From Bacteroidota bacterium (GTDB lineage: Bacteria > Bacteroidota > Bacteroidia > B-17B0 > Aurantibacillaceae), in NCBI GenBank assembly GCA_005787585.1, contig SYAL01000040.1, positions 1-47,039 of the forward strand: DNA of 47,039 nucleotides. Reading direction: 5' to 3'. Positions 23,880 through 32,226 of the stretch are shown here, one piece after another. Made by a program: the position numbers and the translations under genes. The notes below the pieces were generated by a model, which worked only from the letters and a program-made list of their open reading frames with translations, did not search any database and was not told the origin of the DNA. Positions within the stretch are counted from its first letter, which is position 1; each line of letters opens with the position of its first letter.

Positions 23880-25730
23880 ATGACTTTTCAAGAAATAGGT
23901 CTTAATAGTGACCTTTTAAAAGCTATTGCCGATTTAGGATTCGAAACTCCAACCCCAATTCAGGAACAAACTATTCTTTTACTTGCAAAACAAGAAACAG
24001 ATATGGTGGCATTAGCACAAACAGGTACCGGAAAAACAGCTGCCTTTGGTTTGCCAATTTTAAATTCGATTAATTGTGATAATAAATCTGTTCAGGCACT
24101 TATATTAGCTCCAACGCGCGAATTATGTGTGCAAATAACGAATGATATTAAAAATTATAGCAAGTATTTAAAAGGGTTTAATGTTACTGCCATTTATGGT
24201 GGGGCCCGTATCGATGGGCAAATTAAAGATATAAAACGTGGCGTTCAAGTTGTTGTTGCTACTCCTGGTCGATTAATTGATATGATCGAACGACGTGTTA
24301 TTAACTTAAACACGGTAAAAACCGTTGTGCTCGACGAGGCCGACGAGATGCTAAACATGGGCTTTAAAGATGATTTAGATACTATATTACGCCAAACACC
24401 CGACCAAAAAAGCACCTGGCTATTCAGCGCCACAATGCCAAAAGAAGTAGAGCGTATAGCAAAAAATTACATGTCTAATCCTGCCGAAATTAGCACTGGT
24501 AAAAAAAATGAAGGTGCTGATAATTTAGAACATATTTATTATGTTGTTCAAGGACGTGATAGATATTTAGCATTAAAACGAGTTGCCGATTATTACCCCG
24601 AAATTTTTGGAATTGTATTTTGCAGAACCAAAGTCGAAACTCAAGAAGTAGCAGATTCATTAATTAAAGACGGATATAGTGCCGACGCCCTGCATGGAGA
24701 TTTATCTCAAAGTCAGCGCGATTTTGTTATGAAACGTTTTCGTAGCCGTACTTTACAAATGCTTGTAGCAACTGATGTTGCAGCAAGAGGCATTGATGTA
24801 AGTGATATTACTCACGTAATTAACTATAATTTACCAGAGGATGTAGAAAACTATACTCACCGCACAGGCCGAACTGCTCGTGCTGGTAAGTCAGGTATTG
24901 CAATTGCCATTATTACTCCAAAAGATAATGGTAAAATTAAAGATATTGAAAGAATTATTAAAAAGAAGTTTGAAAAAAAAGAAGTTCCCAACGGATCGGA
25001 TGTTTGTGAAAAACAATTATTTAATTTAGTTCATAAACTTCATAATGTAGAAGTCAAAGATGATGAAATTGAAAGTTTTTTGCCTGCTATTTATGATGAA
25101 TTAAAAGAATTAAGTAAAGAAGAATTAATAAAACGAGTAATTAGCGAAGAATTTAATCGTTTTCACGATTATTATCAAAACGCTCCAGATCTTAATATCG
25201 TTAAAGGTTCTGTTGATGGAGCTTTCGGCAATAGTCGCACTACTCGATTCTTTGTTAATATGGGAATGATGGATGGATTTAATATTAACAGTTTAAAAGA
25301 ATTTTTAGCTGATACCGTAAAAGTTCATAACCGAATGATTTTTAATGTGGATGTAAAAAGTAGCTTTTCTTTTTTCGAAACTGAAAGTAAATTAGTAGAT
25401 ACTTTTTTAACTTTAAATACAAACGATATAGAATTTAATAATCGTAAAATTTCTTTAGAAGTAAGTAATCGTAGAATGAAAGAAGCTCGTAGCGATGGAG
25501 AAAAACGTGGCGGATACAGAGGAGGTGGTGGTGCGGGATACCGTGGTGGCGAAAAACGTGAAAGCAATAGTGGATTCCGTGGCGGCGAAAAACGCGAAGG
25601 TGGTTTTAAGCGCCCAAGAACTAATTCTGGTAATTATGAAAAAAGAAATTCAGAAAGAAGCTCTTTTAACCGAGATGCAGAAAAAAGAAGTGGGGACAAA
25701 AAAAGAAGTTTCGGAAAAAGTAAATTTTAA
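23880..25730 (+). CDS. DEAD-box RNA helicase with DbpA-type RNA-binding domain and RGG tail
   Basis: A 616-aa ATP-dependent RNA helicase (CsdA/DeaD-like). Motifs in order are the Q motif (PTPIQEQ), AQTGTGKT (46-53), APTRELC, TPGR, DEAD (152-155), SAT, HGDLSQSQRD, ATDVAARGID and HRTGRTARAG. A DbpA-type RNA-binding fold follows at about 440-540 (RTTRFFVNMGMMDGFNINSL). The tail from about 540 is rich in RGG/RxGG and Lys/Arg and presumably disordered, like RNA-chaperone tails. Expected roles are ribosome assembly, mRNA decay and cold adaptation in the cytoplasm. The leader carries mutually exclusive hairpins, and a terminator follows at 25771. A second open frame inside the RGG tail is a by-product of its repetitive codons. 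Confidence 0.95.
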   Translation: MTFQEIGLNSDLLKAIADLGFETPTPIQEQTILLLAKQETDMVALAQTGTGKTAAFGLPILNSINCDNKSVQALILAPTRELCVQITNDIKNYSKYLKGFNVTAIYGGARIDGQIKDIKRGVQVVVATPGRLIDMIERRVINLNTVKTVVLDEADEMLNMGFKDDLDTILRQTPDQKSTWLFSATMPKEVERIAKNYMSNPAEISTGKKNEGADNLEHIYYVVQGRDRYLALKRVADYYPEIFGIVFCRTKVETQEVADSLIKDGYSADALHGDLSQSQRDFVMKRFRSRTLQMLVATDVAARGIDVSDITHVINYNLPEDVENYTHRTGRTARAGKSGIAIAIITPKDNGKIKDIERIIKKKFEKKEVPNGSDVCEKQLFNLVHKLHNVEVKDDEIESFLPAIYDELKELSKEELIKRVISEEFNRFHDYYQNAPDLNIVKGSVDGAFGNSRTTRFFVNMGMMDGFNINSLKEFLADTVKVHNRMIFNVDVKSSFSFFETESKLVDTFLTLNTNDIEFNNRKISLEVSNRRMKEARSDGEKRGGYRGGGGAGYRGGEKRESNSGFRGGEKREGGFKRPRTNSGNYEKRNSERSSFNRDAEKRSGDKKRSFGKSKF

Positions 25731-25770
25731 ATCCAGTTAAATTAAATTAAAAGTTTATTTAATTTAAAAT

Positions 25771-25802
25771 AAAAACTCTCTTAATTAAAAGAGTGTTTTT
25801 TA
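25771..25802 (+). terminator. intrinsic terminator after the helicase gene
   Basis: AAAACTCTCTT pairs with AAGAGTGTTTT with one mismatch, followed by a T-run that merges into the next gene's promoter. Confidence 0.75.
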
Positions 25803-25808
25803 TATTTG
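25801..25808 (+). promoter_or_regulatory. -7 box of the class I aminotransferase gene
   Basis: TATATTTG, an exact match, begins at the last bases of the preceding terminator. The ATG is 19 bp beyond its end. The upstream -33 region is occupied by the terminator stem. Confidence 0.6.
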
Positions 25809-25827
25809 TGTAAATAATATAAAAATA

Positions 25828-27033
25828 ATGCCTACTATCTCAAATAAAGCATTCTCAATGCCTTCTTCTCCGATTCGAAAATTGGTTCCCTATTCCGAAT
25901 TGGCAAAAAAACAAGGGATAAAAATTTATCACTTAAATATTGGGCAGCCAGATATTGAAACGCCTGAATCTTTTTTAAATGCAGTTAAAACTGCTGACAT
26001 AAAAGTACTTGAATATAGCCACAGTGCTGGTAATGAAAGCTATCGTAAAAAATTATGTTCTTATTACAAAGAATACAATATTTTACTCGATCATAACGAT
26101 ATTATGATTACATGTGGAGGCAGCGAGGCCATAGAAATTGCCCTAAAAACTTGTTTTAATCCAGGCGATGAAATTATTATTCCTGAACCTTTTTACGCCA
26201 ATTATAATGGTTTTAGTAAATCAGCCGATGTTTCTGTAAAACCAATACGCAGTTTTATCGAAACCGGATTTGCTTTGCCTGCTATTTCTGAATTCGAAAA
26301 AGCAATCACTACAAAAACAAAAGGCATTATGATTTGTAATCCTGGTAATCCTACAGGCTATTTATATTCTAAATTAGAATTAGAAGCCTTAAGAGATTTA
26401 GTAAAAAAATATGATTTGTTTTTATTAAGCGACGAGGTTTATCGAGAGTTTTGCTACGATGATAAAGAATATATTAGCGTAATGCATTTACAGGGTATCG
26501 AAAATAATGTAATACTATTAGATTCTATTAGTAAACGTTACAGCGCCTGTGGCGCCAGAATTGGCGCCATAATAAGCAAAAATAAAATAGTGATGGCAGC
26601 AGCCCTCAAATTTGCTCAAGCACGTTTAAGCCCTCCTGGTTTCGGTCAAATTGGCGCTGAAGCCGCTTTAAGTACTCCTAAAAGTTATTTTGAAGGGGTA
26701 AAAAAAGAATATGTTGCTCGCCGAAATTTTATAGTTGAGGCCTTAAATAAAATGGAAGGTGTTTTTTGCCCAAAACCAAGCGGGGCTTTTTATTGTATTG
26801 CAAAATTACCTATTGATAATGCCGATAAATTTTGCCAATGGCTTCTTGAATCATACAACTACAATATGCAAACTATTATGTTAGCTCCTGCTACAGGATT
26901 TTATTCCTCTCCCAATGCCGGAATTAATGAAGTTAGAATCGCTTATGTATTAAATCTTAATGATTTAAAAAATGCAATGGATTGCTTAAAAGAAGCACTA
27001 AAAATATATCCTGGCAAAACAAATTTATGCTAA
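25828..27033 (+). CDS. class I/II PLP aminotransferase (aspartate/aromatic type)
   Basis: A 401-aa fold-type I aminotransferase. HLNIGQPDIETP (35-46) is the substrate-binding start, CGGSEAIEIALK (about 96-107) holds the cofactor phosphate, and NPGNPTG (171-177) and SDEVYREF (201-208) follow. The PLP lysine is K236 in SISKRYSACGARIG, and the C-terminal arginine is in NEVRIAYV. It resembles Bacteroidota enzymes annotated as aspartate or aromatic aminotransferases; substrate cannot be fixed. It is cytoplasmic. Its stop codon overlaps the start of the downstream lipoprotein gene by 7 bp, indicating translational coupling. Confidence 0.92.
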   Translation: MPTISNKAFSMPSSPIRKLVPYSELAKKQGIKIYHLNIGQPDIETPESFLNAVKTADIKVLEYSHSAGNESYRKKLCSYYKEYNILLDHNDIMITCGGSEAIEIALKTCFNPGDEIIIPEPFYANYNGFSKSADVSVKPIRSFIETGFALPAISEFEKAITTKTKGIMICNPGNPTGYLYSKLELEALRDLVKKYDLFLLSDEVYREFCYDDKEYISVMHLQGIENNVILLDSISKRYSACGARIGAIISKNKIVMAAALKFAQARLSPPGFGQIGAEAALSTPKSYFEGVKKEYVARRNFIVEALNKMEGVFCPKPSGAFYCIAKLPIDNADKFCQWLLESYNYNMQTIMLAPATGFYSSPNAGINEVRIAYVLNLNDLKNAMDCLKEALKIYPGKTNLC

Positions 27034-27668
27034 ATTATAACTTTGGCATAGTCTGCTGCTTAATTTTATTTTCATGTAATCAAGTAAATATTGATAACGA
27101 TAAGCAAGAACAAAAAAAACAAGAATCTGTTCTTCAAAACTTAAATCAAACAAACGAAATTTTAAAGCCTTTAATTACTGATATTAATTCTGAAAAAAAG
27201 GGGATTATTGGATTGTTTGATGTGCCCGAAATGTTATGCCTGAGCATTATCGACTCAACAGAACAAAAATATTTAAGCGATAAACTAGGCAATAACTTTG
27301 CCATATTAGAAAATGAATTAAAAGAAATTAAATCCGAAATAGATGGCGCTCCCGGAGTTTTATATTATAACAATAATCCAAATAATTTTAAGTTCGAATG
27401 TGTTTTACTAATTAAAAAAATGCCTAATATCTTACCAAAAAAATCGAAAATTATTGTACTAGAATCCTCAAAAATGCTGATTTATAATTACTTCGGGCCT
27501 TATCAAAATCTATCAACAGCATACGATACTATTCGTTTATATTTATCAAATAATAAACTTTTTCAAAGCGGACCCATGCGCGAATTTTATATTTCCGATC
27601 CTATGATTGAAAAAAACACAAATAATTGGCTAACCAGAATTATGGTACCTGTTAGCAGTACAAAATAA
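27027..27668 (+). CDS. lipoprotein with GyrI-like/effector-binding domain
   Basis: A 213-aa protein starting at ATG 27027. The longer frame from 26982 is rejected because only the inner start puts a lipobox (LILFSC, C17) near the N-terminus. After a Gln/Lys-rich linker, residues about 50-213 resemble the AraC-effector-binding/GyrI-like fold (SOUL-like): a paired beta-alpha-beta arrangement, the YFGPY motif in LIYNYFGPYQNLSTAYDTI, then MREFYISDP and a final TRIMVPVS strand. Such domains bind small amphipathic molecules. Membrane anchoring suggests a ligand-binding or shuttle role in the envelope. It overlaps the aminotransferase gene by 7 bp. The family assignment is by motif only. Confidence 0.75.
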   Translation: MLNYNFGIVCCLILFSCNQVNIDNDKQEQKKQESVLQNLNQTNEILKPLITDINSEKKGIIGLFDVPEMLCLSIIDSTEQKYLSDKLGNNFAILENELKEIKSEIDGAPGVLYYNNNPNNFKFECVLLIKKMPNILPKKSKIIVLESSKMLIYNYFGPYQNLSTAYDTIRLYLSNNKLFQSGPMREFYISDPMIEKNTNNWLTRIMVPVSSTK

Positions 27669-27680
27669 TTTTATATCTTT

Positions 27681-28424
27681 TTATTTTTTACCTGTATTAA
27701 TTTCTTTCCATAAAACTAAATCTCTAATAACAACCGATGCGCAGGTTAAACCAAACGCAGCAGGCAAATAAGATATAGTGCCATAAGCCGATTTTTTAAA
27801 CTTACTACCATCGGTTTTCATAATCGAATACTTAGCAGGAAACTCTGTGCTATAAACAGATTTTATGCCCTTGTAAATATTCATATATCTCAGTCTTTTT
27901 CTTACATATTGTGCCATCGGACAAATATTAGTTTGCGAAATATCAACAACTTTTATTTTTGTTGGATCCATTTTACCTCCTGCCCCCATGCTCGAAATAA
28001 TACGTTGATTATTATAATATGCCGTTTGTAACAAATATAATTTTGGCGATATGCTATCTATCGCATCTATTACATAAGAAAACTTTTGTGCCAAAAATAA
28101 TTTCATATCGTCAGGATTTTTAAATTCCTCAATTACATCTATTTCTATTTCCGGATTTATTAATTTTAATCGCTCTCCCATTAATTTGGCTTTATTTTGT
28201 CCATGAGTGGAACTTAAGGCTTGTAACTGACGATTTCTATTCGTAGGGTCTACAGTATCACCATCAATAATAGTCATTTTACCTACTCCACTTCTACCAA
28301 TAGCTTCAGCAGCATATGAGCCCACGCCTCCCAATCCAACTATTAATACATGTGCATTATTTAATTTTTTTAAACCTTTTTCTCCCACTAATAAAGCGGT
28401 GCGTTCCATCCAGCTGATATCCAT
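27681..28424 (-). CDS. tcdA: tRNA threonylcarbamoyladenosine dehydratase TcdA
   Basis: A 247-aa E1-like (ThiF/MoeB superfamily) enzyme that cyclises t6A37 to ct6A in ANN-decoding tRNAs using ATP. The nucleotide-binding loop is GLGGVGSYAAEA (30-41), with acidic residues in IIDGDTVDPTNRNRQ (52-66) and the later SMGAGGKMDPTKI typical of TcdA. There is no zinc-binding pair of CxxC motifs as in MoeB/ThiF proper, which supports TcdA. It starts 1 bp after the stop of the upstream TatD-like gene and is surely cotranscribed with it. It is convergent with the lipoprotein gene. Confidence 0.92.
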   Translation of the reverse strand: MDISWMERTALLVGEKGLKKLNNAHVLIVGLGGVGSYAAEAIGRSGVGKMTIIDGDTVDPTNRNRQLQALSSTHGQNKAKLMGERLKLINPEIEIDVIEEFKNPDDMKLFLAQKFSYVIDAIDSISPKLYLLQTAYYNNQRIISSMGAGGKMDPTKIKVVDISQTNICPMAQYVRKRLRYMNIYKGIKSVYSTEFPAKYSIMKTDGSKFKKSAYGTISYLPAAFGLTCASVVIRDLVLWKEINTGKK

Positions 28425-28425
28425 T

Positions 28426-29073
28426 TTATAACTTTATTTTAAAAACTGTTTCAAAATTATGTTTTAATTGCTCTTTTATTATCGCTTCATCTATTCCCAG
28501 TAATTGAGCAGCTTTTTTATACACATATTTAATTGATAAATCGGCATCATCTGTTTCTAAAAAAAAATTTTTTCTACTAATTTGTTTAATCGCTTTGGCT
28601 GCATTAGAATCATACCCTAATAATGCTTTACCAAATGAAAAATAAAACCCCTCACTTTGCAATACTCTTGCGATATTTTCGTTATTATTAAAACCATGTA
28701 TCAAAACAGGTACCTCATTATTATTCAAATTCAAACAATTTAATAACTCATTAAATGCTTTTATGCAATGTATTATTAATGGTTTTTTTATTCGATTAGC
28801 TATTTTTATTTGCTCATTAAACACCTGTTGTTGTAATAAAAAATCTACCGAACTTAGCTTGTCCAAACCACACTCACCTATTGCTAAACACTTTTTTTCT
28901 TGAGCCTTTTGCTCTAATAGTTTTAACTCTAATTGATACTCTTTTGTATCTATTTTCTTTGGATGTATCCCATAACTATAATATTTAGGTTTTTCTAATG
29001 CATTTATATTTAAATTTATCAATTCTATTTTGGCATCAAATAATTGCTTGTGAGTATGGGTGTTAATAAACAA
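28426..29073 (-). CDS. TatD family hydrolase (short form)
   Basis: A 215-aa metal-dependent hydrolase of the TatD/amidohydrolase superfamily, probably a nuclease. The metal site is recognisable: H6 and H8 in FINTHTHK, the bridging Glu in AIGECGLD, His in LIIHC and VLIHGF, and Asp in FLETDDAD. It is shorter than the usual 255-265 aa, mainly through a compact first half, but all motifs are kept, so it looks functional. It is transcribed together with tcdA. A -7 match (minus strand TATGTTTG at 29111-29118) lies 37 bp ahead of the start. Confidence 0.88.
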   Translation of the reverse strand: MFINTHTHKQLFDAKIELINLNINALEKPKYYSYGIHPKKIDTKEYQLELKLLEQKAQEKKCLAIGECGLDKLSSVDFLLQQQVFNEQIKIANRIKKPLIIHCIKAFNELLNCLNLNNNEVPVLIHGFNNNENIARVLQSEGFYFSFGKALLGYDSNAAKAIKQISRKNFFLETDDADLSIKYVYKKAAQLLGIDEAIIKEQLKHNFETVFKIKL

Positions 29074-29138
29074 ACTGAAACTATTTTTTTTTTAAATAAA
29101 ATTTACAAATCAAACATATTACTTTTAATTTACAGAAT

Positions 29139-30557
29139 ATGATTATGAATGCCATAAATTATAACAAAGTAACGTCAATAACATTTTTATTATTTGAACA
29201 AATTGTTGGCAAAAAAAATATTAGTTCAGAAAAAGAGCAACTCGAAAAATACGGACAAGACGAAACCGAAGATTTAATTTTTTTTGCTGAAGTAATTTTA
29301 AAACCCAGCTCGGTTAAAGAAATTTCGCAAATTGCCAAAATTTGTAATGAGCATATTATACCACTCACAGTTCGAGGAGCAGGCACTGGGCTAAGTGGCG
29401 GTGCACTACCTATTAAAGGGGGAGTGCTGCTTAGCATGGAAAAATTTAATAAAATTATTAAAATAGACGAACGTAACTTACAAGCTACCGTTGAGCCTGG
29501 TGTTATTAATTACGAATTTCAAGAAGCTGTAAAACAAGTGGGTTTATTTTATCCCCCCGATCCTGCCAGTTGGGGTAGTTGTAGTTTGGGCGGTAATATT
29601 GCTCACAGCAGTGGCGGACCAAAAGCAGTTAAATATGGTACCACCCGCGATTATGTTTTAAATTTAGAAATCGTATTGCCCAATGGCGAAATAATTTGGA
29701 CAGGGGCCAACACACTAAAATACTCTACAAGTTACAACCTTACTCATTTAATGGTTGGTAGCGAAGGTACTTTGTGCATTGTAACTAAAATTGTCTTTAA
29801 ATTAATTACATTGCCAAAACACGATTTGCTGATGCTTATTCCTTTTAATAGTCCCGAATTGGCTTGCAAATCTGTTGCCGAAGTTTTTAAAGCAGGTGTT
29901 AACCCAAGCGCGATGGAATTTATGGAAAAAGATGCCATCGATTGGAGCATAAAATATTCGGGCGAACTCAGTTTTAAAGTAAAACCCGAATGGCAAGCAC
30001 TTTTAATTGTAGAGGTTGATGGCAATAATTTAGATATATTAATGAGCGACTGCGAAATAATAAGCGCAGTAATGCAGCAAAACCAATGCGACGAAATTTT
30101 ATTTGCCGATAGTGCTGAACAAAAAAATGCCATCTGGAAAATACGCCGTAAAGTTGGCGAAGCTGTTAAAAGTAACAGTGTTTATAAAGAAGAAGATACC
30201 GTGGTGCCTCGTGCCGAGTTGCCAATTTTATTAAAAGGTGTAAAGGAAATAGGAAAAAAATACGGCTTTAACTCGGTATGTTATGGCCATGCTGGCGATG
30301 GTAATTTACATGTAAATATTATTAAAGGTGCTCTTAGCGACCATACATGGAATATAGATATACCAAAAGCAATAAGCGAAATTTTTGAACTATGCAAATC
30401 GCTGGGTGGCACTATTAGTGGCGAACACGGTATTGGCTTGGTGCAAAAAAACTATTTACCCATTATTTTTAGCCCATACCATTTACAATTAATGAAAGAT
30501 ATTAAAAAAGTATTTGACCCCAATTATATTTTAAACCCTGGCAAAATATTTAATTAA
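29139..30557 (+). CDS. FAD-linked oxidase, GlcD / D-2-hydroxyacid (D-lactate) dehydrogenase type
   Basis: A 472-aa flavoprotein of the PCMH/VAO family that oxidises D-2-hydroxy acids such as glycolate or D-lactate. The FAD-binding domain contains LTVRGAGTGLSGGALPIKGG (about 76-95), then PDPASWGSCSLGGNIAHSSG (about 139-158) and KYGTTRDYV. The C-terminal cap includes CYGHAGDGNLHVNI and GTISGEHGIG, with final NPGKIF. It lacks the C-terminal iron-sulfur domain of long forms, so a GlcF-type partner would be needed for a glycolate oxidase; none adjoins. Cytoplasmic, probably membrane-associated through a partner. It is divergent from the TatD-like gene by 65 bp. Confidence 0.9.
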   Translation: MIMNAINYNKVTSITFLLFEQIVGKKNISSEKEQLEKYGQDETEDLIFFAEVILKPSSVKEISQIAKICNEHIIPLTVRGAGTGLSGGALPIKGGVLLSMEKFNKIIKIDERNLQATVEPGVINYEFQEAVKQVGLFYPPDPASWGSCSLGGNIAHSSGGPKAVKYGTTRDYVLNLEIVLPNGEIIWTGANTLKYSTSYNLTHLMVGSEGTLCIVTKIVFKLITLPKHDLLMLIPFNSPELACKSVAEVFKAGVNPSAMEFMEKDAIDWSIKYSGELSFKVKPEWQALLIVEVDGNNLDILMSDCEIISAVMQQNQCDEILFADSAEQKNAIWKIRRKVGEAVKSNSVYKEEDTVVPRAELPILLKGVKEIGKKYGFNSVCYGHAGDGNLHVNIIKGALSDHTWNIDIPKAISEIFELCKSLGGTISGEHGIGLVQKNYLPIIFSPYHLQLMKDIKKVFDPNYILNPGKIFN

Positions 30558-30564
30558 ACCTTAG

Positions 30565-30779
30565 CTATTTATTTTTTTCAACACCTCTATCTGCTCTTGC
30601 CATTAGCACCTGTATAAGTAATATAAAAGGTTACCCTACCGAATAGGCAACCGAGCCAACGCTACCATTAGCATCTAACCTTCGGCATTAGCCGAGATTT
30701 GAGCATTACCACAAATAATAAAAAAGAAAATAACTAATGCTGTTAAAATTAATTTATAAGATGAGTTTTGTTTTTGCAT
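30565..30779 (-). pseudogene. decayed secreted-protein gene (T9SS-cargo-like N-terminus)
   Basis: On the minus strand an ATG at 30779 opens MQKQNSSYKLILTALVIFFF and goes on IICGNAQISANAEG, an intact signal peptide with mature start, then a TAG at 30675-30677. Beyond it, recognisable Bacteroidota surface-protein sequence continues in shifted frames: DANGSVGSVAYSVG, then a TAA where Gln is expected, then FYITYTGANGKS, then RGVEKNK and a stop. The pattern xGSVxYSVGQxFYxxYTGxxG is common near the N-terminus of T9SS-exported proteins. At least two frameshifts and two nonsense changes mark it as dead. It occupies most of the 337-bp gap between the GlcD-type and alpha-oxoamine synthase genes. Confidence 0.65.
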
Positions 30780-30870
30780 AGTTTTAAATTTTTCTGAAAA
30801 TAATTAAAAAATTTAATAATATAATTTATAATTGAAATACTATTGATGCAAGAAATTTATTAAAAATAAT

Positions 30871-30878
30871 TACCTTTG
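30871..30878 (+). promoter_or_regulatory. -7 box of the alpha-oxoamine synthase gene
   Basis: TACCTTTG is an exact TAnnTTTG match 16 bp before the ATG at 30895. A TTG lies 25 bp upstream, somewhat farther than the usual 19-21. Confidence 0.6.
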
Positions 30879-30894
30879 TAAAATAAATAATTTA

Positions 30895-32154
30895 ATGAAA
30901 GATATTTTTGAAAAAATAAGAACTAATTTAGGCCCAATTGGTGAGCATGCCAAAGAGTCGCACGGCTATTTTACGTTCCCAAAATTAGAAGGGGATATAA
31001 ATCCTCATATGATTTTTAGAAATAAAAAAATGCTCAATTGGAGTTTAAATAATTATTTAGGCTTAGCAAACCATCCCGAAGTTAGAGAGGCTGATTTAGA
31101 AGGTAGTAGAATGTTTGGTTTAGCAGCACCGATGGGAGCGCGTATGATGAGTGGCAACTCTGATTATCATGAGGCTTTAGAACATGGTTTATCTCAATTG
31201 GTAAAAAAAGAAGATACCATACTTTGTAATTTTGGTTACCAAGCCATTGTCTCAAGTATTGATGCTATAGTTGATCGGCATGATGTGATTGTATACGATG
31301 CCGAAAGTCACGCTTGTATTTTAGATGGGGTAAGATTACATATGGGTAAACGTTATGTTTTTAAACACAATGACGTAGAAGATTGTGTTAAACAATTAGA
31401 GCGAGCTACCAAATTAGCAGAACAAACCGGCGGCGGAATTCTAGTAATTACCGAAGGCGTATTTGGTATGCGAGGAGACCAAGGAAAATTAAAAGAAATT
31501 ATCGAATTAAAGAAAAAATTTAATTTCCGTTTATTAGTTGATGATGCTCACGGCATTGGAACTATGGGACCTAACGGAGGTGGCACAGGTGAAGAACAAA
31601 ATTGTCAGGATGGTATTGATATTTACTTTGGTACATTTGCTAAATCATTTGCATTAATTGGTGGTTTTATAAGTTCAAATAAAGAAATTATTACTTTTTT
31701 ACGCTACAATATGCGTTCTCAGATTTTTGCAAAATCTTTACCATTGCCATTGGTTTATGGCTTAATAAAAAGACTAGAGTTAATAAATAAACATCCAGAA
31801 TATCGTGCAAAATTATGGGAAGTAGCTAAAACCTTACAAAAAGGACTAGTGGAGGCAGGTTTTGATATTGGCGTAACCAATACTATGGTCACCCCAGTTT
31901 ATATGAGGGGTTCGATACCCGAAGCCACAAATATGGTAATTGATTTGCGCGAAAACTATGGCATTTTTTGTTCAATGGTAGTTTATCCTGTTATTCCAAA
32001 AGGGATGATAATTTTACGATTAATTCCAACAGCTCTGCACACACTCGATGATGTAAAATATACCGTTGAATCTTATAGTAAAATAAAAGATAAACTATAT
32101 GGTGGCGAATATGCTGCTGATAAAATTAAATCTGGTTTTTCTCAAGCATTATAA
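30895..32154 (+). CDS. alpha-oxoamine synthase (serine palmitoyltransferase / KBL family)
   Basis: A 419-aa fold-type I PLP enzyme that condenses an amino acid with an acyl-CoA and releases CO2. Family motifs are WSLNNYLGLANHPEV (49-63), GARMMSGNSDYHEALE (81-96), CNFGYQAIVS (111-120), H139 stacking on PLP in DAESHACILDG, VDDAHGIGTMG (215-225) and the PLP lysine K250 in FGTFAKSFALIGG. Relatives are serine palmitoyltransferase (sphingolipid synthesis, frequent in Bacteroidota), glycine C-acetyltransferase and 8-amino-7-oxononanoate synthase. The N-terminal helix and the HGYFTFPKLEGDINPHM segment resemble the SPT-like group of this phylum, but no sphingolipid genes adjoin. It ends at a bidirectional terminator shared with coxA. 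Confidence 0.9.
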   Translation: MKDIFEKIRTNLGPIGEHAKESHGYFTFPKLEGDINPHMIFRNKKMLNWSLNNYLGLANHPEVREADLEGSRMFGLAAPMGARMMSGNSDYHEALEHGLSQLVKKEDTILCNFGYQAIVSSIDAIVDRHDVIVYDAESHACILDGVRLHMGKRYVFKHNDVEDCVKQLERATKLAEQTGGGILVITEGVFGMRGDQGKLKEIIELKKKFNFRLLVDDAHGIGTMGPNGGGTGEEQNCQDGIDIYFGTFAKSFALIGGFISSNKEIITFLRYNMRSQIFAKSLPLPLVYGLIKRLELINKHPEYRAKLWEVAKTLQKGLVEAGFDIGVTNTMVTPVYMRGSIPEATNMVIDLRENYGIFCSMVVYPVIPKGMIILRLIPTALHTLDDVKYTVESYSKIKDKLYGGEYAADKIKSGFSQAL

Positions 32155-32168
32155 TTTTTATATTTAAC

Positions 32169-32203
32169 AAAAAAACCTCTTATTTTTAACAAGAGGTTTT
32201 TTT
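32169..32203. terminator. bidirectional terminator between the oxoamine synthase gene and coxA
   Basis: AAAAAAACCTCTT (32169-32181) pairs with AAGAGGTTTTTTT (32191-32203) around a 9-nt loop. T-runs exist on both strands, and the genes on either side converge on it. Confidence 0.9.
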
Positions 32204-32226
32204 GTTTTAATAATATAAACGGAGAT

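Noticed and set aside
25495..25740. 81-codon frame overlapping the helicase C-terminus
   Set aside because: It is the alternative frame of the Gly/Arg/Lys-rich tail, whose codon bias opens other frames.
26982..27026. Earlier ATG for the lipoprotein gene
   Set aside because: It would put 15 extra residues before the signal peptide and destroy the lipobox position; the ATG at 27027 is clearly better.
29744..30133. 129-codon minus-strand frame inside the FAD oxidase gene
   Set aside because: It is antisense to conserved GlcD-type coding sequence and has no recognisable family.
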